DNA of 53,170 nt from Streptomyces griseoluteus (GTDB taxonomy: Bacteria > Actinomycetota > Actinomycetes > Streptomycetales > Streptomycetaceae): the NCBI GenBank assembly GCA_000717735.1, contig JOBE01000049.1, positions 1-53,170 of the forward strand. Direction: 5' to 3'. Below the pieces are notes generated by a model. That model saw nothing but the letters and a program-made list of their open reading frames with translations, searched no databases and had not been told where the DNA came from. How positions within the stretch are numbered: the stretch's first letter is position 1; each line of letters begins with the position of its first letter. Both the position numbers and the translations under genes were made by a program. Of the stretch, positions 1-10,084 are shown piece after piece.

Positions 1-38
1 GTCTCCCCGACCCACTCCCCTTGCACCACAACAACGAG

Positions 39-70
39 TCTGGCCCCGCCGCTGACGCGGCGGGGCCAGA
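39..70 (-). terminator. Terminator after thiE
   Basis: A perfect 14-bp inverted repeat (TCTGGCCCCGCCGC and its complement) around a TGAC loop lies 23 bp past the thiE stop codon. It has no strong U-tract, as is usual for Streptomyces terminators. Confidence 0.75.
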
Positions 71-92
71 ACCCAACATCTTCATCAGTCTT

Positions 93-746
93 CTAGGCCT
101 CCGCGCGCTCCCGCACCCGCTTGGCGAGGGCGGCCGTCGCGGCGGCCGGGTCGTCGGCCTCGGTGATCGCGCGGACGACGACGATCCGGCGCGCGCCCGC
201 GTCCAGGACCTCGTCGAGGTTGGTCTCGTCGATGCCGCCGATGGCGAACCAGGGCCGGTCCTGGGCCAGCCCGGCCGCGTACCGCACGAGGTCGAGGCCC
301 GGCGCGTACCGTCCGGGCTTGGTGGGGGTGGGCCAGCAGGGCCCGGTGCAGAAGTAGTCCACGCCCGGTTCGGCGGCTGCCGCGGCCACCTCGGTCTCGG
401 CGTGGCAGGAACGGCCGATCAGGACGTCCTCGCCGAGGATCGCGCGGGCGGCGGGCACGGGCAGGTCGCCCTGGCCCAGGTGGAGCACGTCGGAGCCGAT
501 GGCGTGGGCGACGTCGGCCCGGTCGTTCACGGCGAGCAGTCCGCCGTGCCGGCGGGCGGCGTCGGCGAACACGGCGAGGTGCTCCAGCTCCTCACCGGCC
601 TCCATGCCCTTGTCGCGGAGCTGCACGACGTCCACGCCGGAGGAGAGCACGGCGTCGAGGAAGGCGGGCAGGTCGCCCTGGCGCTTCCGGGCGTCGGTGC
701 AGAGGTAGAGCCGGGCGTCGGCGAGCCGCTCACGAGGCGTGGGCAT
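93..746 (-). CDS. thiE: Thiamine-phosphate synthase ThiE
   Basis: ThiE joins HMP-PP and thiazole phosphate carboxylate to form thiamin phosphate in the cytosol. The 217-aa length is normal for this TIM-barrel family. Visible motifs are VVQLRDKG near residue 40 (pyrimidine binding), [18 protein letters not shown], and [15 protein letters not shown] (phosphate loop), followed by FAIGGI near residue 168. The ATG start follows a purine-rich GGGGG stretch. The gene is on the strand opposite thiOSG and has no THI box in the 67 bp before it, so it is probably not directly under the TPP riboswitch at 2682. The next gene upstream on the same strand is the Rv2175c-like gene, with which it may be co-transcribed. 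The family call is secure. Confidence 0.96.
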   Translation of the reverse strand: MPTPRERLADARLYLCTDARKRQGDLPAFLDAVLSSGVDVVQLRDKGMEAGEELEHLAVFADAARRHGGLLAVNDRADVAHAIGSDVLHLGQGDLPVPAARAILGEDVLIGRSCHAETEVAAAAAEPGVDYFCTGPCWPTPTKPGRYAPGLDLVRYAAGLAQDRPWFAIGGIDETNLDEVLDAGARRIVVVRAITEADDPAAATAALAKRVRERAEA

Positions 747-813
747 GGGTGGGTTCCCCCCGTCGGTGTCGCCGCCGCGACACCCGCTGATGGTGTCCTG
801 GTGCGTGCGTGCC

Positions 814-1179
814 TCAGAGGGCGAGCGCCTGGGCGCGGCGCTTCACCTCCGTGCCGCGGTTCTCGTTGAGCGCCTGCGCGGGCGTGCCCGGCAGGCTCTC
901 GTCCGGAGTGAAGAGCCACTCCAGCATCTCCTCGTCGGTGAAGCCGTCGTCCCGCAGCACGGTCAGGAGCCCGACGAGGCCCTTGACGATCTTGTCGCCC
1001 TGGATGAAGGCGGCGGGAATCTGCAGGGCGTTGTTCTCTCCACGGCGCACGGCGATGAGCTGACCTTCCTTGATCAGCTGCCGCACGCGCGTCACCTCGA
1101 CATCGAGCATCTCCGCGATGTCGGGCACGTAGAGCCAGGCGGGGACGAGCGCATCGATCTTTACGTCAATCTCGGTCAC
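814..1179 (-). CDS. Rv2175c-like winged-helix DNA-binding protein
   Basis: A 121-aa protein with an N-terminal helix-turn-helix (about residues 13-58). [20 protein letters not shown] reads as the two HTH helices and [16 protein letters not shown] as the wing. The C-terminal half ([19 protein letters not shown]) matches the Rv2175c family as I remember it. In M. tuberculosis the orthologue is a DNA-binding substrate of the adjacent kinase PknL, and here a Ser/Thr kinase lies 4 kb away. The mycobacterial N-terminal extension that carries the phosphorylated Thr appears absent, since this protein starts close to the HTH. The regulatory target is unknown. Confidence 0.85.
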   Translation of the reverse strand: MTEIDVKIDALVPAWLYVPDIAEMLDVEVTRVRQLIKEGQLIAVRRGENNALQIPAAFIQGDKIVKGLVGLLTVLRDDGFTDEEMLEWLFTPDESLPGTPAQALNENRGTEVKRRAQALAL

Positions 1180-1252
1180 AGGACAAGCCTGCCATCCCGG
1201 ACCGACAGCCGGTACCCGGGCCCCGTGCGACGCCTCCTTCAGGGGGACGGCC

Positions 1253-1297
1253 CTAGGGTCTTTCGTTTGGATCAGGCCGGATCAGGCCGGATCAGGG
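1253..1297. repeat. Partial copy of dispersed CTAGGG element with tandem decamers
   Basis: It begins CTAGGGTCTTTCGTTTGGAT and then has three copies of GGATCAGGCC (the last imperfect) at 1269-1297. The CTAGG...TTTTGGATCAGG core matches the reverse complement of the 40-bp element at 33180-33219. The last repeat supplies the stop codon of the flavoprotein gene at 1292. Confidence 0.6.
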
Positions 1298-2593
1298 AGC
1301 GGGGTCCGGTGCATGGGGTCTCCCCAGGCCCGCAGGGCCTGGGGGACGCCTCGCGAGGCGGAGGAGGGCGCCATGGCCCGCCGCCTTCAGGGGCACGGCC
1401 GGGTCGGCGGCGCGCGCGGGGTCGACGTGCGCGGCCGTCTCGATGAGCTTGCGGCCCTGGGCCAGGTCGCGGGGGCGGCCGACGGCGAGGAGGGCCACCA
1501 GCGTCCCGGCGCGCAGCCAGAGCACGGACCAGGCTTCCCCTGCCGGATCGCCGCGCCACAGCAGCTCGTCGGCGGCCGCGTGGTGCCCGGCGTACTGGAC
1601 GAAGCGGCCGAACTGCTCGGACCAGAAGTACGGGACGGGGTCGTACGGCCCGGAGTCGGCCCCGGTGATCGTCGCGGCGACCGTGCGGGGGCCCTGGAGC
1701 GCGTTGTCCCAGTGGTGGACGAGGAGGCGCTCCCCGTAGCGGGCGGAGGGGAAGGAGGCGCAGTCGCCGACGGCGTACACGTCGGGCAGGGAGGTGCGCA
1801 ACCGCTCGTCGGCGGTGACGGCGCCGCTCGCGTCGAGGGCGATGCCGGAGTCCGCGAGCCAGTCGGTGGCGGGGCGGGCGCCGATGCCGACGACGACGGC
1901 GTCGGCGGAGAGCTCGCGGCCGTCGGCGAGGATCACCCGGCCGGGCGCGCCCGGCTCGACGGAGTGCACGCGCGCGCGGGTGAGGAGTTCGGCGCCGCCG
2001 GCCCCGTACCACTCGGCCATGGGGGTGGTGACCTCGGCGGGCAGGGCGCCGGCGAGGGGGCGGTCGGCGGCCTCCAGGACGGTGACGGCGCAGCCCGCCT
2101 CGCGCGCGGCGGTGGCGAACTCGGCGCCGATCCATCCCGCGCCGACGACCACGACGGCGTGGCGGCGCTCCAGGACGGGGCCGAGGCGCACGGCGTCGTC
2201 GAGGGTGCGCAGCAGGTGGACTCCGGGGACGCCCTCGGTGCCGGGCAGGGTGACGGGCTGGGCCCCGGTGGCGACGACCAGGACGTCGTACGGGACGGGC
2301 CCGGCCTCGGTGTCGATCTCGTGGTCGGCGGCGCGCAGCCCGGTGACGTCGAGGCCGAGGCGCAGCTCGATGCCGAGGTCCTCGAAGTCGACGTCGAAGG
2401 CGGAGTCCTCGGCCTTGCCGAGGAGGATGGCCTTGGAGAGCGGGGGCCGGTCGTAGGGCTGGTGGGACTCGGCCCCGATGAGGGTCACGGGGCCGGTGAA
2501 GCCCTGTTCGCGCAGGGCGACGGCGGTCTGCACGCCCGCCATCCCGGCGCCGACGATCACGACATGCTGCTGGGCCTGCTTCTGCTCGCTCAC
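1292..2593 (-). CDS. FAD-dependent NAD(P)H oxidoreductase, ferredoxin reductase-like
   Basis: A 433-aa flavoprotein with two Rossmann motifs. The N-terminal VVIVGAGMAGVQTAVALREQ binds FAD and VVVVGAGWIGAEFATAAREA (about residues 148-167) binds NAD(P)H. The VYAVGDCASF motif near residue 270 is the second FAD-contact motif of the family. It resembles putidaredoxin/rubredoxin/ferredoxin reductases; the electron acceptor cannot be told from sequence. The last 30 or so residues (Pro/Arg/Ala-rich) are encoded by a perfect GC hairpin (1322-1344), and the stop lies in a dispersed repeat. The native C-terminus therefore seems to have been rewritten by repeat sequence. The start is an ATG diverging from the thi operon. 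Confidence 0.9.
   Translation of the reverse strand: MSEQKQAQQHVVIVGAGMAGVQTAVALREQGFTGPVTLIGAESHQPYDRPPLSKAILLGKAEDSAFDVDFEDLGIELRLGLDVTGLRAADHEIDTEAGPVPYDVLVVATGAQPVTLPGTEGVPGVHLLRTLDDAVRLGPVLERRHAVVVVGAGWIGAEFATAAREAGCAVTVLEAADRPLAGALPAEVTTPMAEWYGAGGAELLTRARVHSVEPGAPGRVILADGRELSADAVVVGIGARPATDWLADSGIALDASGAVTADERLRTSLPDVYAVGDCASFPSARYGERLLVHHWDNALQGPRTVAATITGADSGPYDPVPYFWSEQFGRFVQYAGHHAAADELLWRGDPAGEAWSVLWLRAGTLVALLAVGRPRDLAQGRKLIETAAHVDPARAADPAVPLKAAGHGALLRLARRPPGPAGLGRPHAPDPAP
1322..1344. repeat. Palindrome inside the flavoprotein coding end
   Basis: CCCCAGGCCC, loop GCA, then GGGCCTGGGG form a perfect 10-bp stem translated as part of the Pro-rich tail. A second palindrome, CGCCTCGCGAGGCG, lies just beyond it. 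It resembles in composition the palindromes at 38811 and 46567. Confidence 0.55.
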
Positions 2594-2681
2594 CCGCCCA
2601 CCTTACGTTCCTGACACACCGTCAGCCAGGGAGGGGCCTGGGCCCCGAAAAGGCCTGCGGTTAGTCTGGCGGGCGTAAAGC

Positions 2682-2775
2682 ACTCGCGGGAGCCCGGACG
2701 CACCGGGCTGAGAGGGAGGCTGGGACGGCCTCCGACCGTACGAACCTGATCCGGGTCATGCCGGCGAAGGGAGGG
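2682..2775 (+). promoter_or_regulatory. TPP riboswitch (THI box)
   Basis: The conserved THI-box elements are present in order: CGGGAGCCCGG, CCGGGCTGAGAGGG, then ACCTGATCCGGGTCATGCC and GGCGAAGGGAG. It leads into thiO, whose ATG is at 2787. The GGGAGGGG at 2769-2776, at the 3' edge of the aptamer, is the only Shine-Dalgarno candidate for thiO. Ligand binding could therefore block ribosome access (inference; translational control is known for TPP switches). A TTAGTCT at 2661-2667 is a plausible -10 region. Confidence 0.95.
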
Positions 2776-2786
2776 GCTGGGCGCCC

Positions 2787-4992
<2,206 letters not shown>

Positions 4993-5091
4993 CGGCGGCG
5001 GCGGGGGCGGTCGTGCGGGGCTCGTCACAGCTCCGTCGCAGTCGGGGCCACCCGGCCGGGCCCCCGCCGACCGGCTCGTAGACTCGTCGTC

Positions 5092-7002
5092 GTGGACACG
5101 ACCCTCCAGGACCCCCTCGTCGGGCGGCTGCTCGACGGCCGCTACCGCGTCGACGCGCGTATCGCCGTCGGCGGGATGGCCACGGTCTACCGGGCCGTGG
5201 ACACCCGCCTCGACCGCGTCCTCGCGCTCAAGGTGATGCACCCCGCCCTCGCCACCGACGCCGCCTTCGTCGAGCGTTTCATCCGCGAGGCGAAGTCCGT
5301 CGCCCGGCTCTCGCACCCGAACGTCGTCGGTGTCTTCGACCAGGGCGCGGAGGGCGCGTACGTCTACCTGGCGATGGAGTACGTCGCGGGCTGCACCCTG
5401 CGTGACGTGCTGCGCGAGCGCGGCGCCCTCGCGCCCCGGGCCGCCCTCGACATCCTGGAGCCCGTACTCGCCGCGCTGGGCGCCGCGCACCGGGCCGGGT
5501 TCGTGCACCGGGACATGAAGCCGGAGAACGTCCTGATAGGGGACGACGGCCGGGTCAAGGTCGCCGACTTCGGTCTCGTACGGGCCGTGGGCTCGGCGAC
5601 CGCGACCACCGGTTCGGTCCTCGGCACGGTCTCGTACCTCGCGCCTGAGCAGATCGAGCACGGCACCGCCGACACCCGCGCCGACGTGTACGCGTGCGGT
5701 GTCGTCCTGTACGAGATGCTGACCGGCGGCAAGCCGCACGCCGGCGACACCCCGGCGCAGGTCCTCTACCAGCACCTCCACACGGACGTGCCCGCCCCTT
5801 CCGCCGCCGTCCCCGGGCTCGCCCTGGAGCTGGACGAGCTGGTGGCGGCGGCCACGGCCCGTAACCCCGAGGCCCGGCCGTACGACGCCGTCGCCCTGCT
5901 CGCCCTCCTCCGGGAGGCCCGCGCCGCACTCGGCGAGGACCAGCTCGACGCCGTGCCCCCGCAGGCGCGGTCCGAGGACAGGGACACCGCCGAGGACCGG
6001 ACCAGCGTGATCGCCCGGCCCGTGCCCGCGGCCCAGGCGGACGACGCCCAGCAGGTCCTGCACACGAACCGGCTGCCCGCGCCGGAGCCCCCCGCGCCCA
6101 CGGCCCGTCGGCTCCCGCCGCGCGGCCCGCTCCTCGTGGTCGTCGCCGTCCTGCTCGCCCTCGGTCTCGGCGTCGGTGTCTGGTACATCAATTCCGGCCA
6201 GTTCACCCGCGTCCCCGCCGTCCTCGGCCAGACGGAGGCCGCCGCGACGCAGCGGATCACCGACGCCGGCCTGGAGGTCGGCACGACGAAGCGCGCGTTC
6301 AGCGAGGTGTACGAGCGCGGCACCGTCATGGCCGTGGACCCGGCACCGGGCGAGCGCCTCCGGGGCAACGGCACGGTCACCCTGACCCTCTCCCGCGGCC
6401 CCGAGGTCGTGAAGGTGCCCAACCTCAAGAACAAGCCGCTCGCCGAGGCCAAGGCCGCCCTCGAACGGGAGGGCCTGCTGCCCGGGGTGATCACCACCGC
6501 GTTCAGCGAGTCCGTCGCGCAGGGCTCCGTGATCGGCTCCGACCCCGAGCCCGGCACCGAACGCGCCCCCGACTCCGCCGTCGCCCTGCTGGTCAGCAGG
6601 GGTGCGCCGATCGACGTACCCGACGTCACCGGCGAGACCGTCGCCGACGCCACGGCCCTGCTCCAGGAGGACGGGCTGACCGTCCGGGTCGCCCCGGAGC
6701 GGATCCACTCCCCCGAGGCCGCCGGCACGGTCGCCGCGCAGTCCCTCGCCGAGGGCAGCCGCGCCGCGGACGGCGACACCATCACGCTCACCGTCTCCAA
6801 GGGCCCGAAGCAGGTCGAGGTCCCGGACGTCACCGGGGAGACGGCCGATGACGCCCGTACGGCCCTGGAGGACGCGGGCTTCGAGGTGGAGGTCAAGAAG
6901 TCCTTCCCCTACCTCGGCGACACGGTCGCGAGCCAGTCCGTGGAGGGCGGCTCCACCGCTCCCGAGGGCTCCACCGTCACGATCACGATCAAGGGACTGT
7001 AG
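5092..7002 (+). CDS. PASTA-domain Ser/Thr protein kinase (PknB/PknL type)
   Basis: A 636-aa membrane kinase. The cytoplasmic kinase domain (about residues 17-275) has the glycine loop IAVGGMATVYRA, the VLALKVM lysine, HRDMKPENV (about 139-147), DFG and APEQ. A Pro-rich linker follows, then one membrane helix near 345-366 (LLVVVAVLLALGLGVGVWYI) and about four extracellular PASTA repeats (about 372-636) that probably bind peptidoglycan or muropeptides. The GTG start has no clear Shine-Dalgarno, and TAGACT at 5079-5084 is about 8 bp upstream, so the mRNA may be leaderless. Endonuclease IV starts 6 bp after its stop. The position near an Rv2175c homologue parallels mycobacterial PknL, although as I remember it PknL lacks PASTA repeats. 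Confidence 0.95.
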   Translation: MDTTLQDPLVGRLLDGRYRVDARIAVGGMATVYRAVDTRLDRVLALKVMHPALATDAAFVERFIREAKSVARLSHPNVVGVFDQGAEGAYVYLAMEYVAGCTLRDVLRERGALAPRAALDILEPVLAALGAAHRAGFVHRDMKPENVLIGDDGRVKVADFGLVRAVGSATATTGSVLGTVSYLAPEQIEHGTADTRADVYACGVVLYEMLTGGKPHAGDTPAQVLYQHLHTDVPAPSAAVPGLALELDELVAAATARNPEARPYDAVALLALLREARAALGEDQLDAVPPQARSEDRDTAEDRTSVIARPVPAAQADDAQQVLHTNRLPAPEPPAPTARRLPPRGPLLVVVAVLLALGLGVGVWYINSGQFTRVPAVLGQTEAAATQRITDAGLEVGTTKRAFSEVYERGTVMAVDPAPGERLRGNGTVTLTLSRGPEVVKVPNLKNKPLAEAKAALEREGLLPGVITTAFSESVAQGSVIGSDPEPGTERAPDSAVALLVSRGAPIDVPDVTGETVADATALLQEDGLTVRVAPERIHSPEAAGTVAAQSLAEGSRAADGDTITLTVSKGPKQVEVPDVTGETADDARTALEDAGFEVEVKKSFPYLGDTVASQSVEGGSTAPEGSTVTITIKGL

Positions 7003-7008
7003 AAACTG

Positions 7009-7872
7009 ATGCGCAACCCCGTCGGCGGCCACGTCCCGGTGGCCGGTGGCCTCGCCACGACCGGTCTGGGCTACGCCCGTGAGCTGGGCGCGGAGGCCGT
7101 GCAGGTCTTCGTCGCCAACCCGCGCGGCTGGGCCACGCCGGTCGGCAACCCGACCCAGGACGAGCGGTTCCGGGCGGAGTGCGAGGCGGAGTCGATCTCT
7201 GCCTGGGTGCACGCCCCGTACCTGATCAACTTCGGCTCGCACACCGAGGCCACCGCGGAGAAGTCTGTGGAGTCGATGCGGCACTCGCTGCGCCGGGGCC
7301 GGGAGATCGGCGCGAAGGGCGTGGTGGTGCACACCGGCTCGGCGACCGGGGGCCGCCCGCGCGCGGTGGCGCTCGCCCAGGTGCGGGAGCGGTTGCTGCC
7401 GCTCCTCGACGAGCTGACGCACGAGGACGATCCGTATCTGCTCCTGGAGTCGACGGCGGGGCAGGGCTTCTCGCTCTGCTCGCGCGCGGAGGACTTCGGG
7501 CCGTACTTCGACGCGCTCGACCGTCACCCCAAGCTGGGCATCTGCCTGGACACCTGCCACATCTTCGCCGCCGGCCACGACCTGACCGGTCCCGACGGTG
7601 CGACGCGGACCCTCGACGAACTGGTGGCGACGGTGGGCGAGGGCCGCCTGAAGCTGATCCACGCCAACGACTCCCAGGACGTGGTCGGCGCGCGCAAGGA
7701 CCGGCACGCGAACATCGGCGTGGGTCACATCGGCGAGGACGGGTTCCGGAACCTTCTCCGGCACCCGGCGACCGAGGGCGTGCCGCTGGTCATCGAGACG
7801 CCGGGCGGCAAGGACGGGCATCTCGCGGACGTGGAACTGCTGAAGAAGCTGAGGAGCGCCGTTTCCCGTTGA
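7009..7872 (+). CDS. nfo: Deoxyribonuclease IV (AP endonuclease, Nfo family)
   Basis: A 287-aa TIM-barrel enzyme that cuts at abasic sites in base excision repair. Metal-site motifs are visible: VHAPYLINFGS, GVVVHTGSATG, LLLESTAGQG, GICLDTCHIFAAGHD, LIHANDSQ.VVGARKDRHANIGVGHIG and PLVIETPGG. These supply the His/Asp/Glu ligands of the trinuclear zinc centre. The ATG is 6 bp after the kinase stop, so it is probably co-transcribed with the kinase. A CsoR-like operator begins 4 bp after its stop, and the next gene has its own promoter there. Confidence 0.95.
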   Translation: MRNPVGGHVPVAGGLATTGLGYARELGAEAVQVFVANPRGWATPVGNPTQDERFRAECEAESISAWVHAPYLINFGSHTEATAEKSVESMRHSLRRGREIGAKGVVVHTGSATGGRPRAVALAQVRERLLPLLDELTHEDDPYLLLESTAGQGFSLCSRAEDFGPYFDALDRHPKLGICLDTCHIFAAGHDLTGPDGATRTLDELVATVGEGRLKLIHANDSQDVVGARKDRHANIGVGHIGEDGFRNLLRHPATEGVPLVIETPGGKDGHLADVELLKKLRSAVSR

Positions 7873-7875
7873 GGA

Positions 7876-7892
7876 ATACCCCTAGGGGGTAT
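7876..7892 (+). promoter_or_regulatory. Putative CsoR-type (copper) operator and promoter
   Basis: ATACCCCTAGGGGGTAT is an almost perfect inverted repeat with the A/T-flanked C-run and G-run of actinobacterial CsoR-family operators. TATAAC at 7901-7906 is a good -10 element. With 17-bp spacing the -35 would fall inside the operator, so repressor binding would block transcription of the downstream gene (inference). Confidence 0.7.
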
Positions 7893-7940
7893 ACGGTTCC
7901 TATAACGGCAGGAACCGCTACCCGGCTTGGGGGGCACCCG

Positions 7941-8468
7941 ATGAACCACGACGCGCACACCCACCACGACCACGGCGCTCACACCGACCACGCGGGCCAC
8001 ACGGGCCACGAGCACGCCGGCCACTCCGGCAAGGTCTCCTGGGCCATGGCCGCCAAGGCCACGCTGCACTGCCTCACCGGCTGCGCCATCGGCGAGGTGC
8101 TCGGCATGGTCATCGGCACCTCGCTCGGCTGGGGCAACATGGAGACGATGATCCTCGCGATCATCCTGGCCTTCTTCTTCGGCTACGCGCTCACCCTGCG
8201 CGGCGTCCTGGCCGCCGGCGTCGACTTCAGGACGGCGTTCAAGGTGGCCCTCGCCGCCGACACCCTCTCCATCGCGGTCATGGAGACCATCGACAACGGC
8301 GTGCTCGCCCTCTGGCCCGGCGCCATGGACGCGCACCTCTCGGAGCCGTTCTTCTGGATCGTGCTCGCCATCGCGCTCGCCGCCGCGTTCGTGATCACCA
8401 CACCGATCAACAAGTGGATGATCGGCCGCGGCAAGGGCCACGCGGTGGTCCACCAGTACCACCACTGA
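7941..8468 (+). CDS. His-rich DUF4396 integral membrane protein
   Basis: A 175-aa protein. The first 30 or so residues are packed with His (about 11) and Asp/Glu in HxxH-like repeats, which suggests metal binding. Then come about four hydrophobic segments: ATLHCLTGCAIGEVLGMVIG, MILAIILAFFFGYALTLRGV, FKVALAADTLSIAVMETIDN and PFFWIVLAIALAAAFVITTP. The C-terminus is again His-rich (HAVVHQYHH). The family is known only as DUF4396, with no assigned function. The CsoR-like operator, the His clusters and the Cys pair LHCLTGC together suggest a copper or other thiophilic-metal role, such as buffering, export or trafficking. This is inference; neither transport nor the metal is shown. Confidence 0.85.
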   Translation: MNHDAHTHHDHGAHTDHAGHTGHEHAGHSGKVSWAMAAKATLHCLTGCAIGEVLGMVIGTSLGWGNMETMILAIILAFFFGYALTLRGVLAAGVDFRTAFKVALAADTLSIAVMETIDNGVLALWPGAMDAHLSEPFFWIVLAIALAAAFVITTPINKWMIGRGKGHAVVHQYHH

Positions 8469-8502
8469 CCGAAAAGAACCGGCCAAAAGGCCTGCGGACG
8501 GT

Positions 8503-8520
8503 CCGGAGCTACAGCTCCGG
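8503..8520. terminator. Small hairpin between convergent genes
   Basis: CCGGAGCT, AC, AGCTCCGG is a perfect 8-bp inverted repeat overlapping the stop codon of the minus-strand gene and 35 bp past the DUF4396 stop. It may act in both directions. Confidence 0.45.
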
Positions 8521-9153
8521 GCCGTCTCCCGGTTCCTCCTGGTACGAGTACCGCTGCTCTTTCCAGGGGTCGCCGAGGTTGTGGTAGCCGCGCTCCTCCC
8601 AGAAACCCCGGCGGTCGGCGGCCATGTACTCCACGCCCCGGACCCACTTCGGGCCCTTCCAGGCGTACAGGTGGGGGACGACGAGCCGCAGCGGGAAGCC
8701 GTGCTCGGCGGTGAGCAGCTCACCGTCCTTGTGGGTGGCGAAGATCGTGCCGTCCGCGGCGAAGTCGGCGAGCCGCATGTTGGCGCTGTAGCCGTACTCG
8801 GCCCAGACCATCACATGCGTGACCTGGGGAGCCGGCGGCGCGAGGTCCAGGACCGTCCGGGCGGCAACACCACCCCATTCGGCCCCGAGCATGCTGAATT
8901 TCGTGACGCAGTGCAGATCGGCCACGACCGTGGAGAACGGGAGGGCCGAGAACGCCTCGTGGTTCCAGCACCGCTTGTCACCGTCCGCCGTCGCCCCGAA
9001 GACACGGAACTCCCAGCGGTCCGGCTTGAACTTGGGGACGGGCCCGTAATGGGTGACCGGCCAGCCGCGCTGGAGCCGCTGACCCGGCGGAAGGTCCGGT
9101 GAACGATCCGGCTGCCCCGCTTCCCGGTGTACTCCGCTCTCCGGCTGACCCAT
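8509..9153 (-). CDS. Small sulfite-oxidase-like molybdopterin oxidoreductase
   Basis: About 214 aa; resembles the molybdopterin domain of sulfite oxidase/YedY (MsrP). LHCVTKFSMLGAEWGGV contains the Cys expected to ligate molybdenum. VMVWAEYGYSANMRLADF, EHGFPLRLVVPHLYAWKGPKWV and GYHNLGDPWKEQRY are characteristic of the family. No signal peptide or Tat motif is visible, and there is no dimerisation or heme domain, so it is probably cytoplasmic. The substrate is unknown. I chose the ATG at 9153 (MGQPESG) over the ATG at 9162, because only the former has a purine-rich GGATGG upstream. Confidence 0.85.
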   Translation of the reverse strand: MGQPESGVHREAGQPDRSPDLPPGQRLQRGWPVTHYGPVPKFKPDRWEFRVFGATADGDKRCWNHEAFSALPFSTVVADLHCVTKFSMLGAEWGGVAARTVLDLAPPAPQVTHVMVWAEYGYSANMRLADFAADGTIFATHKDGELLTAEHGFPLRLVVPHLYAWKGPKWVRGVEYMAADRRGFWEERGYHNLGDPWKEQRYSYQEEPGDGPEL

Positions 9154-9330
9154 GCCATCCATGGTGACAGACGGCGAGGGGTGGTCATGACCAGGAGACC
9201 TTCCCCACCACGGGATTCGGGCAACTCCCACTAAGCCTGCACTTACTGGACGACCCCCATTCGGGGTGCGAGGATGCGGCCATCCTGCCCAGTGACGGCA
9301 TAAACACGTAACGTGGAAGGAGCCTCTGCG

Positions 9331-9807
9331 ATGCAGGGCGACCCCGAGGTCCTCGAGTTCCTCAACGAGCAGCTGACCGGCGAGCTGACGGCCATCAACC
9401 AGTACTGGCTGCACTACCGCATCCAGGACAACAAGGGGTGGACGAAGCTCGCCAAGTACACCCGCGAAGAGTCCATCGATGAGATGAAGCACGCGGACAA
9501 GATCACCGAGCGCATCCTCATGCTCGACGGTCTGCCCAACTACCAGCGACTCTTCCACGTGCGGGTCGGCCAGACCATCACCGAGATGTTCCAGGCGGAC
9601 CGGCAGGTCGAGGTGGAGGCGATCGACCGCCTCAAGCGCGGCATCGAGGTCATGCGCACCAAGGGTGACATCACCTCGGCGAACCTCTTCGAGGAGATCC
9701 TCGCCGACGAGGAGCACCACATCGACTACCTGGACACGCAGCTGGAGCTGATCGAGTCCCTGGGCGAGGCGCTGTACATCTCGACGCTGATCGAGCAGCC
9801 GAGCTAG
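9331..9807 (+). CDS. bfr: Bacterioferritin
   Basis: A 158-aa heme-containing ferritin that stores iron in a 24-mer. All family-defining residues align with E. coli Bfr: ferroxidase ligands E18, E51, H54, E94, E127 and H130, and heme ligand M52 in SIDEMKHAD. The ATG at 9331 has a GAAGGAG Shine-Dalgarno 8 bp upstream; the in-frame ATG at 9313 would add MEGASA but has no ribosome site. Its stop codon overlaps that of the convergent bfd gene. No iron box was seen upstream. Confidence 0.97.
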   Translation: MQGDPEVLEFLNEQLTGELTAINQYWLHYRIQDNKGWTKLAKYTREESIDEMKHADKITERILMLDGLPNYQRLFHVRVGQTITEMFQADRQVEVEAIDRLKRGIEVMRTKGDITSANLFEEILADEEHHIDYLDTQLELIESLGEALYISTLIEQPS

Positions 9808-10058
9808 GCGGCTTCCCCGAGCTGGGCGACTTCCCCGACGACGGCGGGCTCGGCGGTCAGGGCGGGAACGCCCTGGTCGAGGAGTTCACGCCGGGGGCAG
9901 TTGCCGCGGCCGAGAATGGCCTGAATACGACGGACACAGGAACCGCAGTCCGTGCCGGCCTTGCAGGCGGAGGCGATCTGGCGAGGCGTGCAGGCGCCCG
10001 CGCTCGCATGCTCCTTGACCTGCTTCTCCGTCACGCCGAAGCATGAGCAGACGTACAA
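9804..10058 (-). CDS. bfd: Bacterioferritin-associated ferredoxin Bfd
   Basis: An 84-aa [2Fe-2S] protein that, in the characterised Bfd family, donates electrons to bacterioferritin to release stored iron. The four cysteines are in the Bfd pattern: CSC near the N-terminus, then CKAGTDCGSC. The C-terminal 25 residues are Ala/Glu-rich and unlike the core. The start is a TTG (MYVCSC) preceded by a strong GGAGGTG at 9-bp spacing; an ATG in another frame nearby does not give a Bfd product. An iron box covers its promoter, so it should be induced when iron is low. It is convergent with bfr and their stop codons overlap. Confidence 0.95.
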   Translation of the reverse strand: MYVCSCFGVTEKQVKEHASAGACTPRQIASACKAGTDCGSCVRRIQAILGRGNCPRRELLDQGVPALTAEPAVVGEVAQLGEAA

Positions 10059-10084
10059 CGCGGTTCACCTCCCGCCGTGATCGA

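Noticed and set aside
9163..9330. An iron box before bfr
   Set aside because: A CTAAGCCTGCACTTACT stretch near 9230 was considered but matches the DmdR consensus poorly compared with the bfd site.
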